Notes: generated by a model from the sequence alone, not told the origin. A stretch of 64,000 bases of DNA from Flavobacterium circumlabens (GCF_004345565.1 NZ_SLWA01000006.1:1-64000); one strand, 5' to 3'; shown: positions 36,229 to 44,328, counted from the first letter of the stretch. Translations and numbers: made by a program.

Positions 36229-38064
36229 TTAATTATTTTGTCTATTGGCTCTCTCTTTTTGTTGTTTAGCCATATCTTTTTGATGCTGAATCATGTCTTT
36301 TTGATGCTGCTTCATGTCTTTCTCCTGTTGCTTCATATCTTTAGCGTGCTGTTTCATGTCTTTTTCATATTGCTTCATATCTATGGCATGCTGTTTCATG
36401 TCTATTTGATATTGTCTATTATTGAAATTGACATTTTGCTGGTTTTCCTGATTGAACTTTTGCATGTCAGCATTGTATTTTTCCATGGCAACTTCATATT
36501 TTTCCATTTCTTTTTCAAAAATAGCTTCGCGTTTTGACATTACTTCTTCTACTTCTTTCTCGTAGGCGGCCATATCCGGTTCAAATGCTTCCATTTTTTT
36601 CTCAAATTCAGCCATTTCTTTTTCGAATTTTTTCATGGCTGCTTTGTCATTCACATTTCCGGGATGTGTTGGTGGTTTTGGCATATTAGCCATAGCCGAT
36701 GCAGGAACCTGAGGCATTGGACCTCCCGGAAAAACGGGTGGTGCAGGAGGTGTTGGGGGAGTAGGAGTACCAGACGTGCCCGGAGCATCAGGAGCATCAG
36801 GAGCGTCAACGTTTTCCACTTCTCTAATCTCATCATCCTGATCTTCATCAGACCTGTCAATATTTTTTATTTGTTCATCATCAGAAAAATTAAAACTGAT
36901 TTTACCGCTTTTCTCTTTAATAATAATGATTCCGATTTTATCAATTCCATTAGTAGATTCGGTTCTTTTTACTTTAACTACTCCTTTTTCATTTTTTAAT
37001 TCAATCTGAATGGAGGTTATCTCGTTTTTAGAATCTCTTTTTAAATCAGAAACACTTACTTTAATCTGATGTTTTTCTTTTAAAATTTTAATTCTTTCTG
37101 CAATTTCAGCATCAGTAGTATTTTTAGAAATGTTGAATACATCCATAGATTCTATTCCTTTAGGATCAATGTTTGTAATCGGGTCTGAAGCTTTCTCCTG
37201 TGCAATTGTTTTGACCTGAAACAGCAGGACAAAAGCTAGAAGTGCCGGAATTATAGCGTAATACTTTAAATAATTCCTCTTTTTTGATTGATTTTTGTTT
37301 AACATGACGATTCGTTTTTTGATTAATGATTGATAAAAATGATTGGTGATTGCAACACAGCTTTCATGTGTTGTTATTTTTAAAAGCGTGTATTGATACG
37401 CTTTTTTGTCAGATATTTTTTTTGCAGCTTCGCTATCGGCAATAAATTCAAGGTTCTGTAGAATAGCCTTTTTATAAAGCCAGATAATCGGATTGAACCA
37501 AAACAGCACACAAAAAATTCTTGAGATCAAAACATCAATAGTATGATTCTGATCGCTATGTACTTTTTCATGCTCAATAATATTCTCTAACTCTGAGGCG
37601 CTGTACAGTGATGAGTTGTACACGATATAATCAAAATAAGAAAAGGGAGCAATATTTTCGTTGATATCGATAAACTTAAAATCAGCTTGCTGTTGTACTT
37701 TTTTGCCTTTTAAAACCGAATTTAAACTATAAAAATCGATTCCGAATTTTACCAGGAAAGCCGTAAAACCAAGTGCGTAAATGGCAAGGGAAACCAAATT
37801 CCAGTCGATTTCAAAAGACTCTTCCTGTATCGTACCCGGAGTGAAAACAGGGGAGTACGCCATATTGGAAACCGGAACAGGATCAACCCATATCACTTTG
37901 GTATACACTAAAAAGGGCAATACCACAGCTGTAATCAGGCCGGATAGTAAAAACCACCTGTTACTGTTGAAAAAAGTTTCTTTGCGCAGTAATAAATAAT
38001 ACGCCAAGTAAAACAAAGCAAGTAATCCACTTGATTTTGCGATAAAAATGAAAAGTGCTTCCAT
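36229..38064 (-). CDS. M56 (BlaR1-like) membrane metallopeptidase with repeat tail
   Basis: A 611-residue sensor-protease. The N-terminal half has four transmembrane segments and the M56 zinc motif HEKVH in NIIEHEKVHSDQNH (residues near 165), followed by FWFNPIIWLY. Unlike BlaR1 it has no penicillin-binding C-terminal domain. Instead, after a fourth membrane segment (ALLAFVLLFQVKTIAQ), come a beta-rich region, a Pro-rich stretch (about 425-470, DAPDAPDAPG and PTPPTPPAPP), a coiled coil (about 473-545), and seven tandem heptads of the form QKDMKQH at 553-601. It follows the BlaI gene at 6 nt. By analogy it should inactivate BlaI upon a signal; the extracytoplasmic tail is the probable sensing part. 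Confidence 0.85.
   Translation of the reverse strand: MEALFIFIAKSSGLLALFYLAYYLLLRKETFFNSNRWFLLSGLITAVVLPFLVYTKVIWVDPVPVSNMAYSPVFTPGTIQEESFEIDWNLVSLAIYALGFTAFLVKFGIDFYSLNSVLKGKKVQQQADFKFIDINENIAPFSYFDYIVYNSSLYSASELENIIEHEKVHSDQNHTIDVLISRIFCVLFWFNPIIWLYKKAILQNLEFIADSEAAKKISDKKAYQYTLLKITTHESCVAITNHFYQSLIKKRIVMLNKNQSKKRNYLKYYAIIPALLAFVLLFQVKTIAQEKASDPITNIDPKGIESMDVFNISKNTTDAEIAERIKILKEKHQIKVSVSDLKRDSKNEITSIQIELKNEKGVVKVKRTESTNGIDKIGIIIIKEKSGKISFNFSDDEQIKNIDRSDEDQDDEIREVENVDAPDAPDAPGTSGTPTPPTPPAPPVFPGGPMPQVPASAMANMPKPPTHPGNVNDKAAMKKFEKEMAEFEKKMEAFEPDMAAYEKEVEEVMSKREAIFEKEMEKYEVAMEKYNADMQKFNQENQQNVNFNNRQYQIDMKQHAIDMKQYEKDMKQHAKDMKQQEKDMKQHQKDMIQHQKDMAKQQKERANRQNN
36262..36408 (-). repeat. 21-bp tandem repeat encoding xxDMKQx heptads
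   Basis: Seven in-frame 21-bp units code for QIDMKQH, AIDMKQY, EKDMKQH, AKDMKQQ, EKDMKQH, QKDMIQH and QKDMAKQ. The unit length, a multiple of three, lets the array grow or shrink without breaking the M56 reading frame, so the copy number may vary between strains. Confidence 0.85.
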
Positions 38065-38070
38065 AAACGG

Positions 38071-38439
38071 TTATTTTTCTTCTTTTGGATTTTCAATCAT
38101 AGCCAGAATTTCGCGTAATTCTGCTGCAGATATTTTTTCTTCTTTGGCAAAAAACGAAACCATACTTTTATAGGAACTATTAAAATAATTATCAATAGCG
38201 GTACTCATAAAACCTTTTCGGTAATCCTCAATCGTTACAATAGGATAATATTGATGTGTATTTCCAAAGGCGTTATGGCTCACATATCCTTTTTCTTCCA
38301 GATTCCTTACAATAGTTGAAAGTGTATTATAATGAGGCTGATCTTCGGTTATTTCTGCCTGAACTTCTTTTACGAATGCTTTTTTAAGCTTCCATAAAAT
38401 GTGCATGATTTCTTCTTCCTTGTTCGTTAGCTTTTGCAT
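38071..38439 (-). CDS. BlaI/MecI-family transcriptional repressor
   Basis: A winged-helix repressor of about 122 residues. The N-terminal LTNKEEEIMHILWKLKKAFV and the recognition part HYNTLSTIVRNLEEKGYV are typical of BlaI/MecI/CopY proteins, followed by a helical dimerisation domain. The start is placed at the ATG of MQKLTNKEEE (38439); a TTG at 38487 would add 16 residues, but it is the -33 element of the promoter. It is co-transcribed with the M56 peptidase 6 nt downstream, which presumably cleaves or de-represses it. Two 16-bp dyads in the promoter indicate autoregulation. Confidence 0.9.
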   Translation of the reverse strand: MQKLTNKEEEIMHILWKLKKAFVKEVQAEITEDQPHYNTLSTIVRNLEEKGYVSHNAFGNTHQYYPIVTIEDYRKGFMSTAIDNYFNSSYKSMVSFFAKEEKISAAELREILAMIENPKEEK

Positions 38440-38456
38440 GTTTTCTAATTTTAATT

Positions 38457-38487
38457 CAAACCTACAACTATTTTTATAGTTACACAA
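38457..38487 (-). promoter_or_regulatory. Promoter of the BlaI/M56 operon
   Basis: On the minus strand, TTG (complement of 38485-38487) and TAGGTTTG (complement of 38457-38464) are separated by exactly 20 nt, a full match to TTG-N17-23-TAnnTTTG. Transcription would start near 38450, about 11 nt before the BlaI ATG. The dyads at 38466-38481 and 38486-38501 cover the spacer and the -33 box. Confidence 0.7.
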
Positions 38488-38501
38488 CTATAAAAATAGT
38501 T
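38466..38501. promoter_or_regulatory. Double BlaI-type operator
   Basis: Two perfect dyads: AACTAT-TTTT-ATAGTT at 38466-38481 and AACTAT-AAAA-ATAGTT at 38486-38501, joined by ACAC. Their centres are 20 bp apart, about two helical turns, so two dimers could bind on the same face. The whole 36-bp block is also a larger inverted repeat. A dimer here would block the promoter. Confidence 0.75.
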
Positions 38502-38592
38502 ATTTAACTAAATTTTCAGTTTAAAACATGAAAAAGTACTTCGATTTAAGTGTAATAAATTGAAAATTAATGATTTATGATTAGAATAAAAT

Positions 38593-39810
38593 TCAGGAAA
38601 CTTTTTCGTCTATCAAAGCTTTCTTGATCCAAAAACAACAAAGCGTTGCTACAACTCCAATACACGCCATAAAAAACCAGTTGATCTGATACCCCAGTCT
38701 GGAGATAATTTCAAAACCAACCTTTGAACTCACAATGTGTGCCAGACTAAAACTCATGGTATAAAGTGCCATATATTGTCCTTCCTGACCTCGGGGTGCA
38801 CGGCTTAAGGCAAAGGCGTTGGAGAACGGAAAGGTTAGAATTTCGCCAAGAGAAATACATATCATGGCAATTACTAATATTCCGGCCCAAACATTTATAA
38901 GTAATAAGAAGAAACTCAGCGACATGATAAACGAGCCCAGGATAATAATTTTTATTTTAGGAAAACCTTTTCTTTCCATAAAACCAACGGTTGGCATTTC
39001 CAGAGCAAAAATAAGAAGGCCGTTTAGCGTCATTAAAAGTCCTGTCTGAAATTCGCTCAACCCAAATTTCTCATTGTGGTATAAGGGTAAAGTGGTAAAT
39101 AGCTGAAAGAAAATCATGGCGGTTACAAAACTTACAAATAAGAAAGCCCAGAATATAGTATCATGAAAAACCGATTTTACTGCTTTGGCACTTTCAATTT
39201 TATCTTCATGAGTTACTTTTTTCTTTTCTTTTACCAAAAGTGCAAAAATCAAAATTGCAATGATACAGGAAGATCCGTCTACCCAAAACAGTCCCTGATA
39301 TCCAACTCCCATAATAATCAAACCACCTAAAGCAGGTCCGGCAGCAAAGCCAAGATTTACGGCCAAACGTACTAAAGTCAGGGCACGCGTTCTGTTTTCC
39401 GGTTTGGCATAAGCTCCTAAAGAAACAAACATGGCCGGCCTGAACATATCTGCAATGACCATTAATATAAACATAGCACCGCATAATGCCCAGAAAGTGG
39501 TGATATATTGTACGAAGAAAAGCGAAACCCCACTGGTAAATAAACTAAAAATCATGATTTTATAAAACCCGATTTTATCGGATAGTTTTCCGCCCAGCCA
39601 GGAACCCAACATAGATCCTAAACCAAATGAAACCATAATCCAACCCACCTGATTATAGGTAAAATGAAGGTCTTCCTTTAAGTATTTCGACAAAAACGGA
39701 AGTACCATAGTACCGGCACGATTAATAAAAGTTACCAGTGTAAGGATCCAGATTTCTCTTGAAAATCCTCTGAAATTATTGATGTAGTGGGTAAAAGCAG
39801 TTTTGAGCAT
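38593..39810 (-). CDS. MFS multidrug-type transporter
   Basis: About 405 residues with twelve hydrophobic segments. The start at ATG 39810 gives MLKTAFTHYINNFRGFSREI followed by WILTLVTFINRAGTMVLPFL, the usual opening of this MFS subgroup, and the loop 2-3 motif GSWLGGKLSDKIGFYKI is present. An upstream extension to 39906 would overlap the divergent DUF1684 promoter and is rejected. It is an inner-membrane exporter candidate of the MDR type; the substrate is unknown. It is divergently transcribed from the DUF1684 gene and not obviously linked to the BlaI operon downstream. Confidence 0.82.
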   Translation of the reverse strand: MLKTAFTHYINNFRGFSREIWILTLVTFINRAGTMVLPFLSKYLKEDLHFTYNQVGWIMVSFGLGSMLGSWLGGKLSDKIGFYKIMIFSLFTSGVSLFFVQYITTFWALCGAMFILMVIADMFRPAMFVSLGAYAKPENRTRALTLVRLAVNLGFAAGPALGGLIIMGVGYQGLFWVDGSSCIIAILIFALLVKEKKKVTHEDKIESAKAVKSVFHDTIFWAFLFVSFVTAMIFFQLFTTLPLYHNEKFGLSEFQTGLLMTLNGLLIFALEMPTVGFMERKGFPKIKIIILGSFIMSLSFFLLLINVWAGILVIAMICISLGEILTFPFSNAFALSRAPRGQEGQYMALYTMSFSLAHIVSSKVGFEIISRLGYQINWFFMACIGVVATLCCFWIKKALIDEKVS

Positions 39811-39861
39811 TATAAAAAGGTTATTTGCAACAAAGTTAGAAAACTTTGTAATGTAGATCGG

Positions 39862-39892
39862 TTGTTGCTTTGTTACTTTTAAACTATTTTTG
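39862..39892 (+). promoter_or_regulatory. Promoter of the DUF1684 gene
   Basis: TTG at 39862-39864 and TATTTTTG at 39885-39892 with a 20-nt spacer match the flavobacterial consensus exactly. Transcription would start near 39899, only about 9 nt before the ATG at 39908. Confidence 0.6.
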
Positions 39893-39907
39893 CATAAAAT
39901 TTCCAAG

Positions 39908-40507
39908 ATGAAAAAAATAATCGCATTTGTTTTACTGCTGACTTTTAATTTCGGCTTCAGCCAAAAGAAATTTGATAAAAGTGATGCCGAAAAATTTCAA
40001 AAGACCATTAACGCAGAATATGCTGACGCTAAGACCAGTCCGTTGATGGCAGAAGATTTAAAGTCATTTAAAACATTGGATTTTTATCCGGTTAACAGTA
40101 AATATTTTGTAAATGCAAAATTGGTAAAAGCAAAAAACGAAAAGGTTTTTGAAATGAAAACCACGGGAACAAGAACACCAAAATACATTAAATACGGAAC
40201 TTTATATTTTAAGATTGATGGTGTTGCACTGCAATTGAATGTATACAGAAGTATTGATCTTTCTAAAACAAAAGAATATAAAGATCATTTATTTTTGCCT
40301 TTTTCTGATTTGACTTCCGGTAAAGAAAGTTATATTGGCGGAAGATATATTGATTTGAAAGTCCCGAAAGGAGAGACCATCGCAGTTGATTTCAATCAGG
40401 CGTATAATCCCTATTGTGCTTACAATCATAAATATTCCTGTCCGCTGGTTCCGTTGGAAAATGATTTAAAAATTGAAATCAAAGCCGGAGTTAAAGCTTT
40501 TCATTAA
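39908..40507 (+). CDS. Secreted DUF1684 protein
   Basis: About 199 residues with a signal peptide (NFGFSQ). The C-terminal part holds the DUF1684 pattern: KYGTLYFKIDGVALQLNVYR, FSDLTSGKESYIGGRYIDL and the Cys-containing AYNPYCAYNHKYSCPLVP. The family is widespread in Bacteroidota, often found as secreted or periplasmic proteins of unknown function. The start is at ATG 39908; a TTG at 39890 lies inside the -7 box and is not a start. Its stop overlaps the ATG of the TatD gene by one base (TAATG), implying coupled translation. Confidence 0.85.
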   Translation: MKKIIAFVLLLTFNFGFSQKKFDKSDAEKFQKTINAEYADAKTSPLMAEDLKSFKTLDFYPVNSKYFVNAKLVKAKNEKVFEMKTTGTRTPKYIKYGTLYFKIDGVALQLNVYRSIDLSKTKEYKDHLFLPFSDLTSGKESYIGGRYIDLKVPKGETIAVDFNQAYNPYCAYNHKYSCPLVPLENDLKIEIKAGVKAFH

Positions 40508-41154
40508 TGGAATTTTTTAATTTTCATACCCATAAGCTCACCAACCAATCCGATGTTTTAGAATTGGTCAATCAGTATCCCCGTGAATTTGATGCTTCAA
40601 TTCCGTTTTATTCCATTGGAATTCATCCCTGGTATATTGCAGAAGACAAAATTGACACTGATTTGAAAATTATAGAAGAAAAGTTGCAGAACCAAAATTG
40701 TCTGGCAATCGGCGAGTGCGGTTTGGATAAACGGATTGAAATTCCACTGGACCTGCAAACTTCAGTTTTTGAAAAACAATTGATTTTAGCCGAAAAATAT
40801 AAAAAACCGGTTGTGATTCATTGCGTGGCCGCTTTTCAGGAAGTGATTGCGATTAAGAAAAAAAGGAAGATAACGGTTCCGATGATTATACACGGATTTT
40901 CGAAAAACAGTCAGCTTGCAGACCAGCTTATAAAAGAAGGATTCTATATTTCTTTTGGAAAATATTTATTGAGAAATCCGGAATTAAGAACTGTTTTTCA
41001 ACAAATTCCAAACGATCGTTTTTTTCTCGAGACAGATACGGTTGAAGAAACAATACAACAGGTTTATGATTTAGCATCAGAATATAAAAATATAAATTAC
41101 AGTGCGTTACAAGATATAATTTCAACGAATTATAAAAGGGTATTCCATAAATAA
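40507..41154 (+). CDS. TatD-family metal-dependent hydrolase
   Basis: A 215-residue TIM-barrel metal hydrolase of the TatD DNase family. Metal ligands are seen as FHTHK (HxH, residues 6-8), the Glu in IGECGLDK, His in VIHCVAAF, His in IIHGFSKN and Asp in FLETDT. E. coli TatD is a 3'-5' exonuclease involved in DNA repair, and others act on related phosphoesters. It is shorter than E. coli TatD (260 residues), as in many Bacteroidota. It is translationally coupled to the preceding DUF1684 gene. Confidence 0.85.
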   Translation: MEFFNFHTHKLTNQSDVLELVNQYPREFDASIPFYSIGIHPWYIAEDKIDTDLKIIEEKLQNQNCLAIGECGLDKRIEIPLDLQTSVFEKQLILAEKYKKPVVIHCVAAFQEVIAIKKKRKITVPMIIHGFSKNSQLADQLIKEGFYISFGKYLLRNPELRTVFQQIPNDRFFLETDTVEETIQQVYDLASEYKNINYSALQDIISTNYKRVFHK

Positions 41155-41155
41155 A

Positions 41156-41190
41156 AAAAAGTTTCAGATTAAAAGGAATCTGAAACAAAA
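41156..41190 (-). terminator. Hairpin with T-run only on the minus strand
   Basis: GTTTCAGATT and AATCTGAAAC form a perfect 10-bp stem with a 6-nt loop. On the plus strand it is flanked by A-runs on both sides, so the usual U-tract is missing there; on the minus strand eight T follow the stem. It could stop antisense transcription into the TatD gene, or be a processing hairpin on the plus-strand mRNA. Confidence 0.5.
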
Positions 41191-41218
41191 AACAATAAAA
41201 TTTTAAACAAAAAGAGAT

Positions 41219-41935
41219 ATGGCAGAGTGGACAGAAAGAGCCGAGCTTTTATTTACCAAAGAAGGATTAGAAAACCTCCAAAAGTCCAATGTTTTGGTGG
41301 TGGGTTTAGGTGGTGTCGGATCATTTGCAGCTGAGTTTCTGGCCAGGGCCGGAGTAGGAAGTATGACAATTGTTGACGGAGATGTAGTAGATATTACCAA
41401 CATAAACAGACAGTTACCGGCTTTACATTCTACAGTTGGCGAAGCCAAAATCAAAATTGTAGGAGATCGTTTAATGGATATCAATCCGGAATTAAAACTG
41501 ACCCGTGTTCAGGAATTTTTGTCTCCGGAACGGGCTTTTGAAATCGTTTCCCCTGAGTTTGATTACGTTTTGGACTGCATCGACAGTATTACGCCTAAAT
41601 TGAATTTAATATTCGCCGCCAAACGCAAAAGAGTAAAAATCATTAGCAGTATGGGTGCTGGTGGAAAAATGCTGGCCTCTAAAGTAAAAGTGGCAGATAT
41701 CTCTAAAACGATAAACTGTTATTTTTCTAAAGCAATCCGCAAACGCCTGAGGGAAGCTAACATCAACAAATTGAAAGTTGTTTTTTCTTCTGAAATTCAG
41801 GATACAAAAAGCTTAAAACTGACAGACGGCAAGAATTTCAAAAAATCATTTTACGGAACCAACAGCTATATGCCCGGATTATTTGGTCTTCACGCTGCCG
41901 AAACGGTAATAAGATATTTGCTTAAGAAAGAATAG
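41219..41935 (+). CDS. tcdA: tRNA threonylcarbamoyladenosine dehydratase
   Basis: An E1/MoeB/ThiF-fold protein of 238 residues that dehydrates t6A37 to its cyclic form (ct6A) in tRNAs reading ANN codons. The ATP-binding glycine motif is VVGLGGVGSFAAEFLARAG at about residues 23-41. The next E1 motif is DGDVVDITNINRQL, with the Arg and Gln used for adenylation, and DYVLDCIDSITPK matches the conserved Cys/Asp loop. The length fits TcdA and is shorter than MoeB/ThiF. It begins 64 nt after the tatD stop. Confidence 0.88.
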   Translation: MAEWTERAELLFTKEGLENLQKSNVLVVGLGGVGSFAAEFLARAGVGSMTIVDGDVVDITNINRQLPALHSTVGEAKIKIVGDRLMDINPELKLTRVQEFLSPERAFEIVSPEFDYVLDCIDSITPKLNLIFAAKRKRVKIISSMGAGGKMLASKVKVADISKTINCYFSKAIRKRLREANINKLKVVFSSEIQDTKSLKLTDGKNFKKSFYGTNSYMPGLFGLHAAETVIRYLLKKE

Positions 41936-42015
41936 GCTTCAGTCTCAGTATCAGTTTTCAGTCTTTAACCTAAACCTTTGCCTCTCTGAACCTGCAGAAA
42001 AAACCTTAGCCCCTT
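41936..42015. repeat. Low-complexity intergenic repeat (CAGTCTC/ACCTTTG type)
   Basis: Between tcdA and the HAD gene runs a block of TTCAGTCTCAG, TTTTCAGTC, ACCTTTG, CCTCTCTGAACCT and ACCTTAGC words. Read in the direction of transcription the same order occurs at 54961-55124, between kdsC-like and ubiA-like genes, showing a shared origin. It has no coding sense. Confidence 0.7.
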
Positions 42016-42023
42016 AAAAAAAA

Positions 42024-42686
42024 ATGATAAAAACAGTAATTTTTGATATGGACGGTGTTATTGTAGACACAGAACCCGTTCACCGTTATTCGTATTACAA
42101 ACAATTTTCTGAATTGAATATTGATGTAACAGAAGAAATGTACACTTCATTTACGGGATTTTCTACCCGTAATACCTTTCAGGCCCTGAAAGGATTTTTT
42201 CCATCGATAGAGCAGGAAGTAGAGGATTTGATTCAAAGAAAAAGAAACATTTTTAATGATGCATTCGATACGAAAGAAGATTTATATCTGTTGGAAGGCG
42301 TAGAAGATTTGATCAAGGATTTGTATGCCAGCGGAATTCAGTTAATCCTGGCTTCTTCAGCTTCAAAAGTAACCATCGAACGTGTTTTTACGCGATTTAA
42401 GCTGCATTCTTATTTTACGGATATTGTAAGTGGTGAAGATTTTCCGCAATCCAAGCCGAATCCCGCTATTTTTCTTCATGCCGCATCGTTATCAGTCGCT
42501 CCGACAGAAAATTGTATCGTAATTGAAGATAGTACGAATGGCGTAAAAGCTGCTAAAGCCGCAAACTTGTTGTGTATCGGCTATAACAGCCATCATTCTA
42601 AATTACAGGACCTGTCAACGGCAGATTTAATCATCAATGATTTTAAGGAATTAAATGCTCAAAAAATAGCACAGTTGGGCAACTGA
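42024..42686 (+). CDS. HAD-family phosphatase, beta-phosphoglucomutase-like
   Basis: A 220-residue HAD hydrolase. Motif I is FDMDGVIVDTEP, with the nucleophile and acid Asp residues; motif II is LASSASK; the Lys of motif III is in QSKPNP; and motif IV is VIEDSTNGVKAA. The inserted helical cap after motif I (residues 15-80) puts it in subfamily I, near beta-phosphoglucomutase and small-sugar phosphatases. The substrate cannot be named. It follows the repeat block directly, with the ATG 9 nt after it. Confidence 0.82.
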   Translation: MIKTVIFDMDGVIVDTEPVHRYSYYKQFSELNIDVTEEMYTSFTGFSTRNTFQALKGFFPSIEQEVEDLIQRKRNIFNDAFDTKEDLYLLEGVEDLIKDLYASGIQLILASSASKVTIERVFTRFKLHSYFTDIVSGEDFPQSKPNPAIFLHAASLSVAPTENCIVIEDSTNGVKAAKAANLLCIGYNSHHSKLQDLSTADLIINDFKELNAQKIAQLGN

Positions 42687-42705
42687 ATTATATAAAATTT
42701 AACAT

Positions 42706-42733
42706 TTGTTAGGGGATTGAATTTGTAAATTTG
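42706..42733 (+). promoter_or_regulatory. Promoter of the DUF2911 gene
   Basis: TTG at 42706-42708 and TAAATTTG at 42726-42733 with a 17-nt spacer match the flavobacterial consensus exactly. The transcript would start near 42740, 19 nt before the ATG. Confidence 0.6.
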
Positions 42734-42758
42734 AACAAAACAAATAAACTTAAAACCA

Positions 42759-43601
42759 ATGAAAAAACTAATCATTGCATTAGCCATTATTATGGCTCCT
42801 TTTGTCTCACAAGCACAGGTAAAAACACCACAAGCGAGTCCAAAAGCCTATATCAAACAAACCGTTGGTTTGACGGATGTTGAAGTTACCTATTCAAGAC
42901 CGGGTGCGAGAGGAAGAGCCGTATTCGGAAACTTAGTTCCGTTTGGAAAATTATGGAGAACCGGAGCGAACGAAAATACCATAATCAGTTTTAGTGACGA
43001 TGTGGTGATTGATGGCAAAACATTAAAAAAAGGAAAATATGCACTTTATACAATTCCTAAAATTGAAAGCTGGGAAGTAATTTTTTACAGTACTACAGAC
43101 AATTGGGGATTACCTGAGAACTGGAGTGATGCCAATGTAGCTTTAAAAACTACCGTTAAGGAAAATGCTTTACCAACTCCGGTTGAAACGCTTACTATTG
43201 GAATCAATAGTTTAGATCCAAATTTTGCTTTTCTTGAAATTGCGTGGGAAAATTCACATGTGGCTTTGAAATTTGAAGTTCCGACGTCAAAAACGGCAAC
43301 AACAAGTATCGAAAAAACTTTGGCAGGACCAACAGAAAATGATTATTTTGCATCAGCACAATATTTATTCCAATCCAACGGAAACATTGCAGATGCCAGA
43401 AATTATGTAGATAAATCTTTGGATATGAGTGCTGATAAACCTTACTTTATTTTAAGATTAAAATCATTAATCCAGGCAAAACAAGGAGATAAAAAAGGTG
43501 CTGTGGAGACAGCAAAACTTTCTTTAGCTGCTGCAGAAACTGCCAACAATCAGGATTATGTAAAAATGAACAAAGACAGTATCGCTGAGTGGAGCAGATA
43601 A
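42759..43601 (+). CDS. Secreted DUF2911 protein
   Basis: A 280-residue protein with a signal peptide (VSQAQ). The DUF2911 domain fills residues 22-170, with its signature KQTVGLTDVEVTYSRPGARG, FGKLWRTGANENTIISF and KGKYALYTIP. The C-terminal part (about 190-280) is helical and TPR-like (ADARNYVDKSLDMSADKPYF). DUF2911 is common in Bacteroidota and has no established function. It is likely a single gene, with a strong promoter upstream and a hairpin terminator downstream. Confidence 0.88.
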   Translation: MKKLIIALAIIMAPFVSQAQVKTPQASPKAYIKQTVGLTDVEVTYSRPGARGRAVFGNLVPFGKLWRTGANENTIISFSDDVVIDGKTLKKGKYALYTIPKIESWEVIFYSTTDNWGLPENWSDANVALKTTVKENALPTPVETLTIGINSLDPNFAFLEIAWENSHVALKFEVPTSKTATTSIEKTLAGPTENDYFASAQYLFQSNGNIADARNYVDKSLDMSADKPYFILRLKSLIQAKQGDKKGAVETAKLSLAAAETANNQDYVKMNKDSIAEWSR

Positions 43602-43649
43602 AAGATTCTTTGAATCTTTGAAATTCCAAATACTTAAATTCCAAAATAT

Positions 43650-43688
43650 AAAAATCCAAATACCAATTTATTGGGATTTGGATTTTTT
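43650..43688 (+). terminator. Terminator after the DUF2911 gene
   Basis: AAATCCAAATACC and GGGATTTGGATTT form a hairpin followed by seven T. The upstream 43610-43650 repeats AATTCCAAA-like words, as in the hairpin after lon. Confidence 0.7.
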
Positions 43689-43701
43689 TATAACTTTTAA
43701 C

Positions 43702-44328
43702 TCAATTCAAACTTGGCGGTTCCGGAATCCGGATTGTTTTCTTCTTTTTTATAAGCAGCAAATAGAAGGTAATGCCGCCCAGAATAATAAGCAAAGCAAT
43801 CTGAAGCTGTCCCAGGTTATTATTTCCGCCATACATCTCATTTGCCGCGTTTAATTTCGCTTTTCCTTCGGTGATCTGAATTTGAGACAATAATTCCAAA
43901 GTTTTCAAAGCTTCATCGCCTGATTTAGAAACCTGCTTCCAGTTATTGCTTTTAGATAGAGCTTGGATTGTTTTACAGGAATTTAAAAAAGCCTCAAAAT
44001 AGGTTTTTTCTTTTGGAGTCAAAACCGTTTTGGCGTATAAATGATCTATACTACGAATGATTTTTAAGGTATTGACAATTTCATTCCTTTTGAGATGATC
44101 ACTCAGGTTTGGCTGTTCGGCTTCTGTTTTTATAAAATGAAGCTTGTTTGAATACTGAAAAATATAGCGTGCCACGACCAGTCGGTCTTTATAAATGGCA
44201 TTGATATTCTCATTGACATTTTTAGAGTTTTGCAGCGTATTGAAATTACTAAGAATAATGATAAGCATCACTACCAGCAAAATAAAAGCAGCTTTGGTTT
44301 TGTTGCTGTATTTTTTCAGGTCTTTCAT
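43702..44328 (-). CDS. Membrane protein with a 4HB/MCP-like sensor domain
   Basis: About 208 residues: a transmembrane helix near the N terminus (AAFILLVVMLIIILSNF), an extracytoplasmic four-helix-bundle-like region (about 30-180, with KNVNENINAIYKDRLVVARY), and a second helix (LQIALLIILGGITFYLLLI) with a short basic cytoplasmic tail. This is the input half of a chemoreceptor without any HAMP or signalling domain. It may be a stand-alone binding protein or a partner for another receptor. The start is placed at MKDLKKYSNK (44328). Confidence 0.65.
   Translation of the reverse strand: MKDLKKYSNKTKAAFILLVVMLIIILSNFNTLQNSKNVNENINAIYKDRLVVARYIFQYSNKLHFIKTEAEQPNLSDHLKRNEIVNTLKIIRSIDHLYAKTVLTPKEKTYFEAFLNSCKTIQALSKSNNWKQVSKSGDEALKTLELLSQIQITEGKAKLNAANEMYGGNNNLGQLQIALLIILGGITFYLLLIKKKKTIRIPEPPSLN

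Noticed and set aside
36169-36537. Plus-strand ORF with many Leu/Phe/His residues
   Set aside because: Antisense to the 21-bp heptad repeat and coiled coil of the M56 gene; low complexity and no start context.
38440-38487. TTG at 38487 as the BlaI start codon
   Set aside because: The codon is the -33 TTG of the promoter, and the extension crosses the operators; family similarity begins at the ATG 38439.
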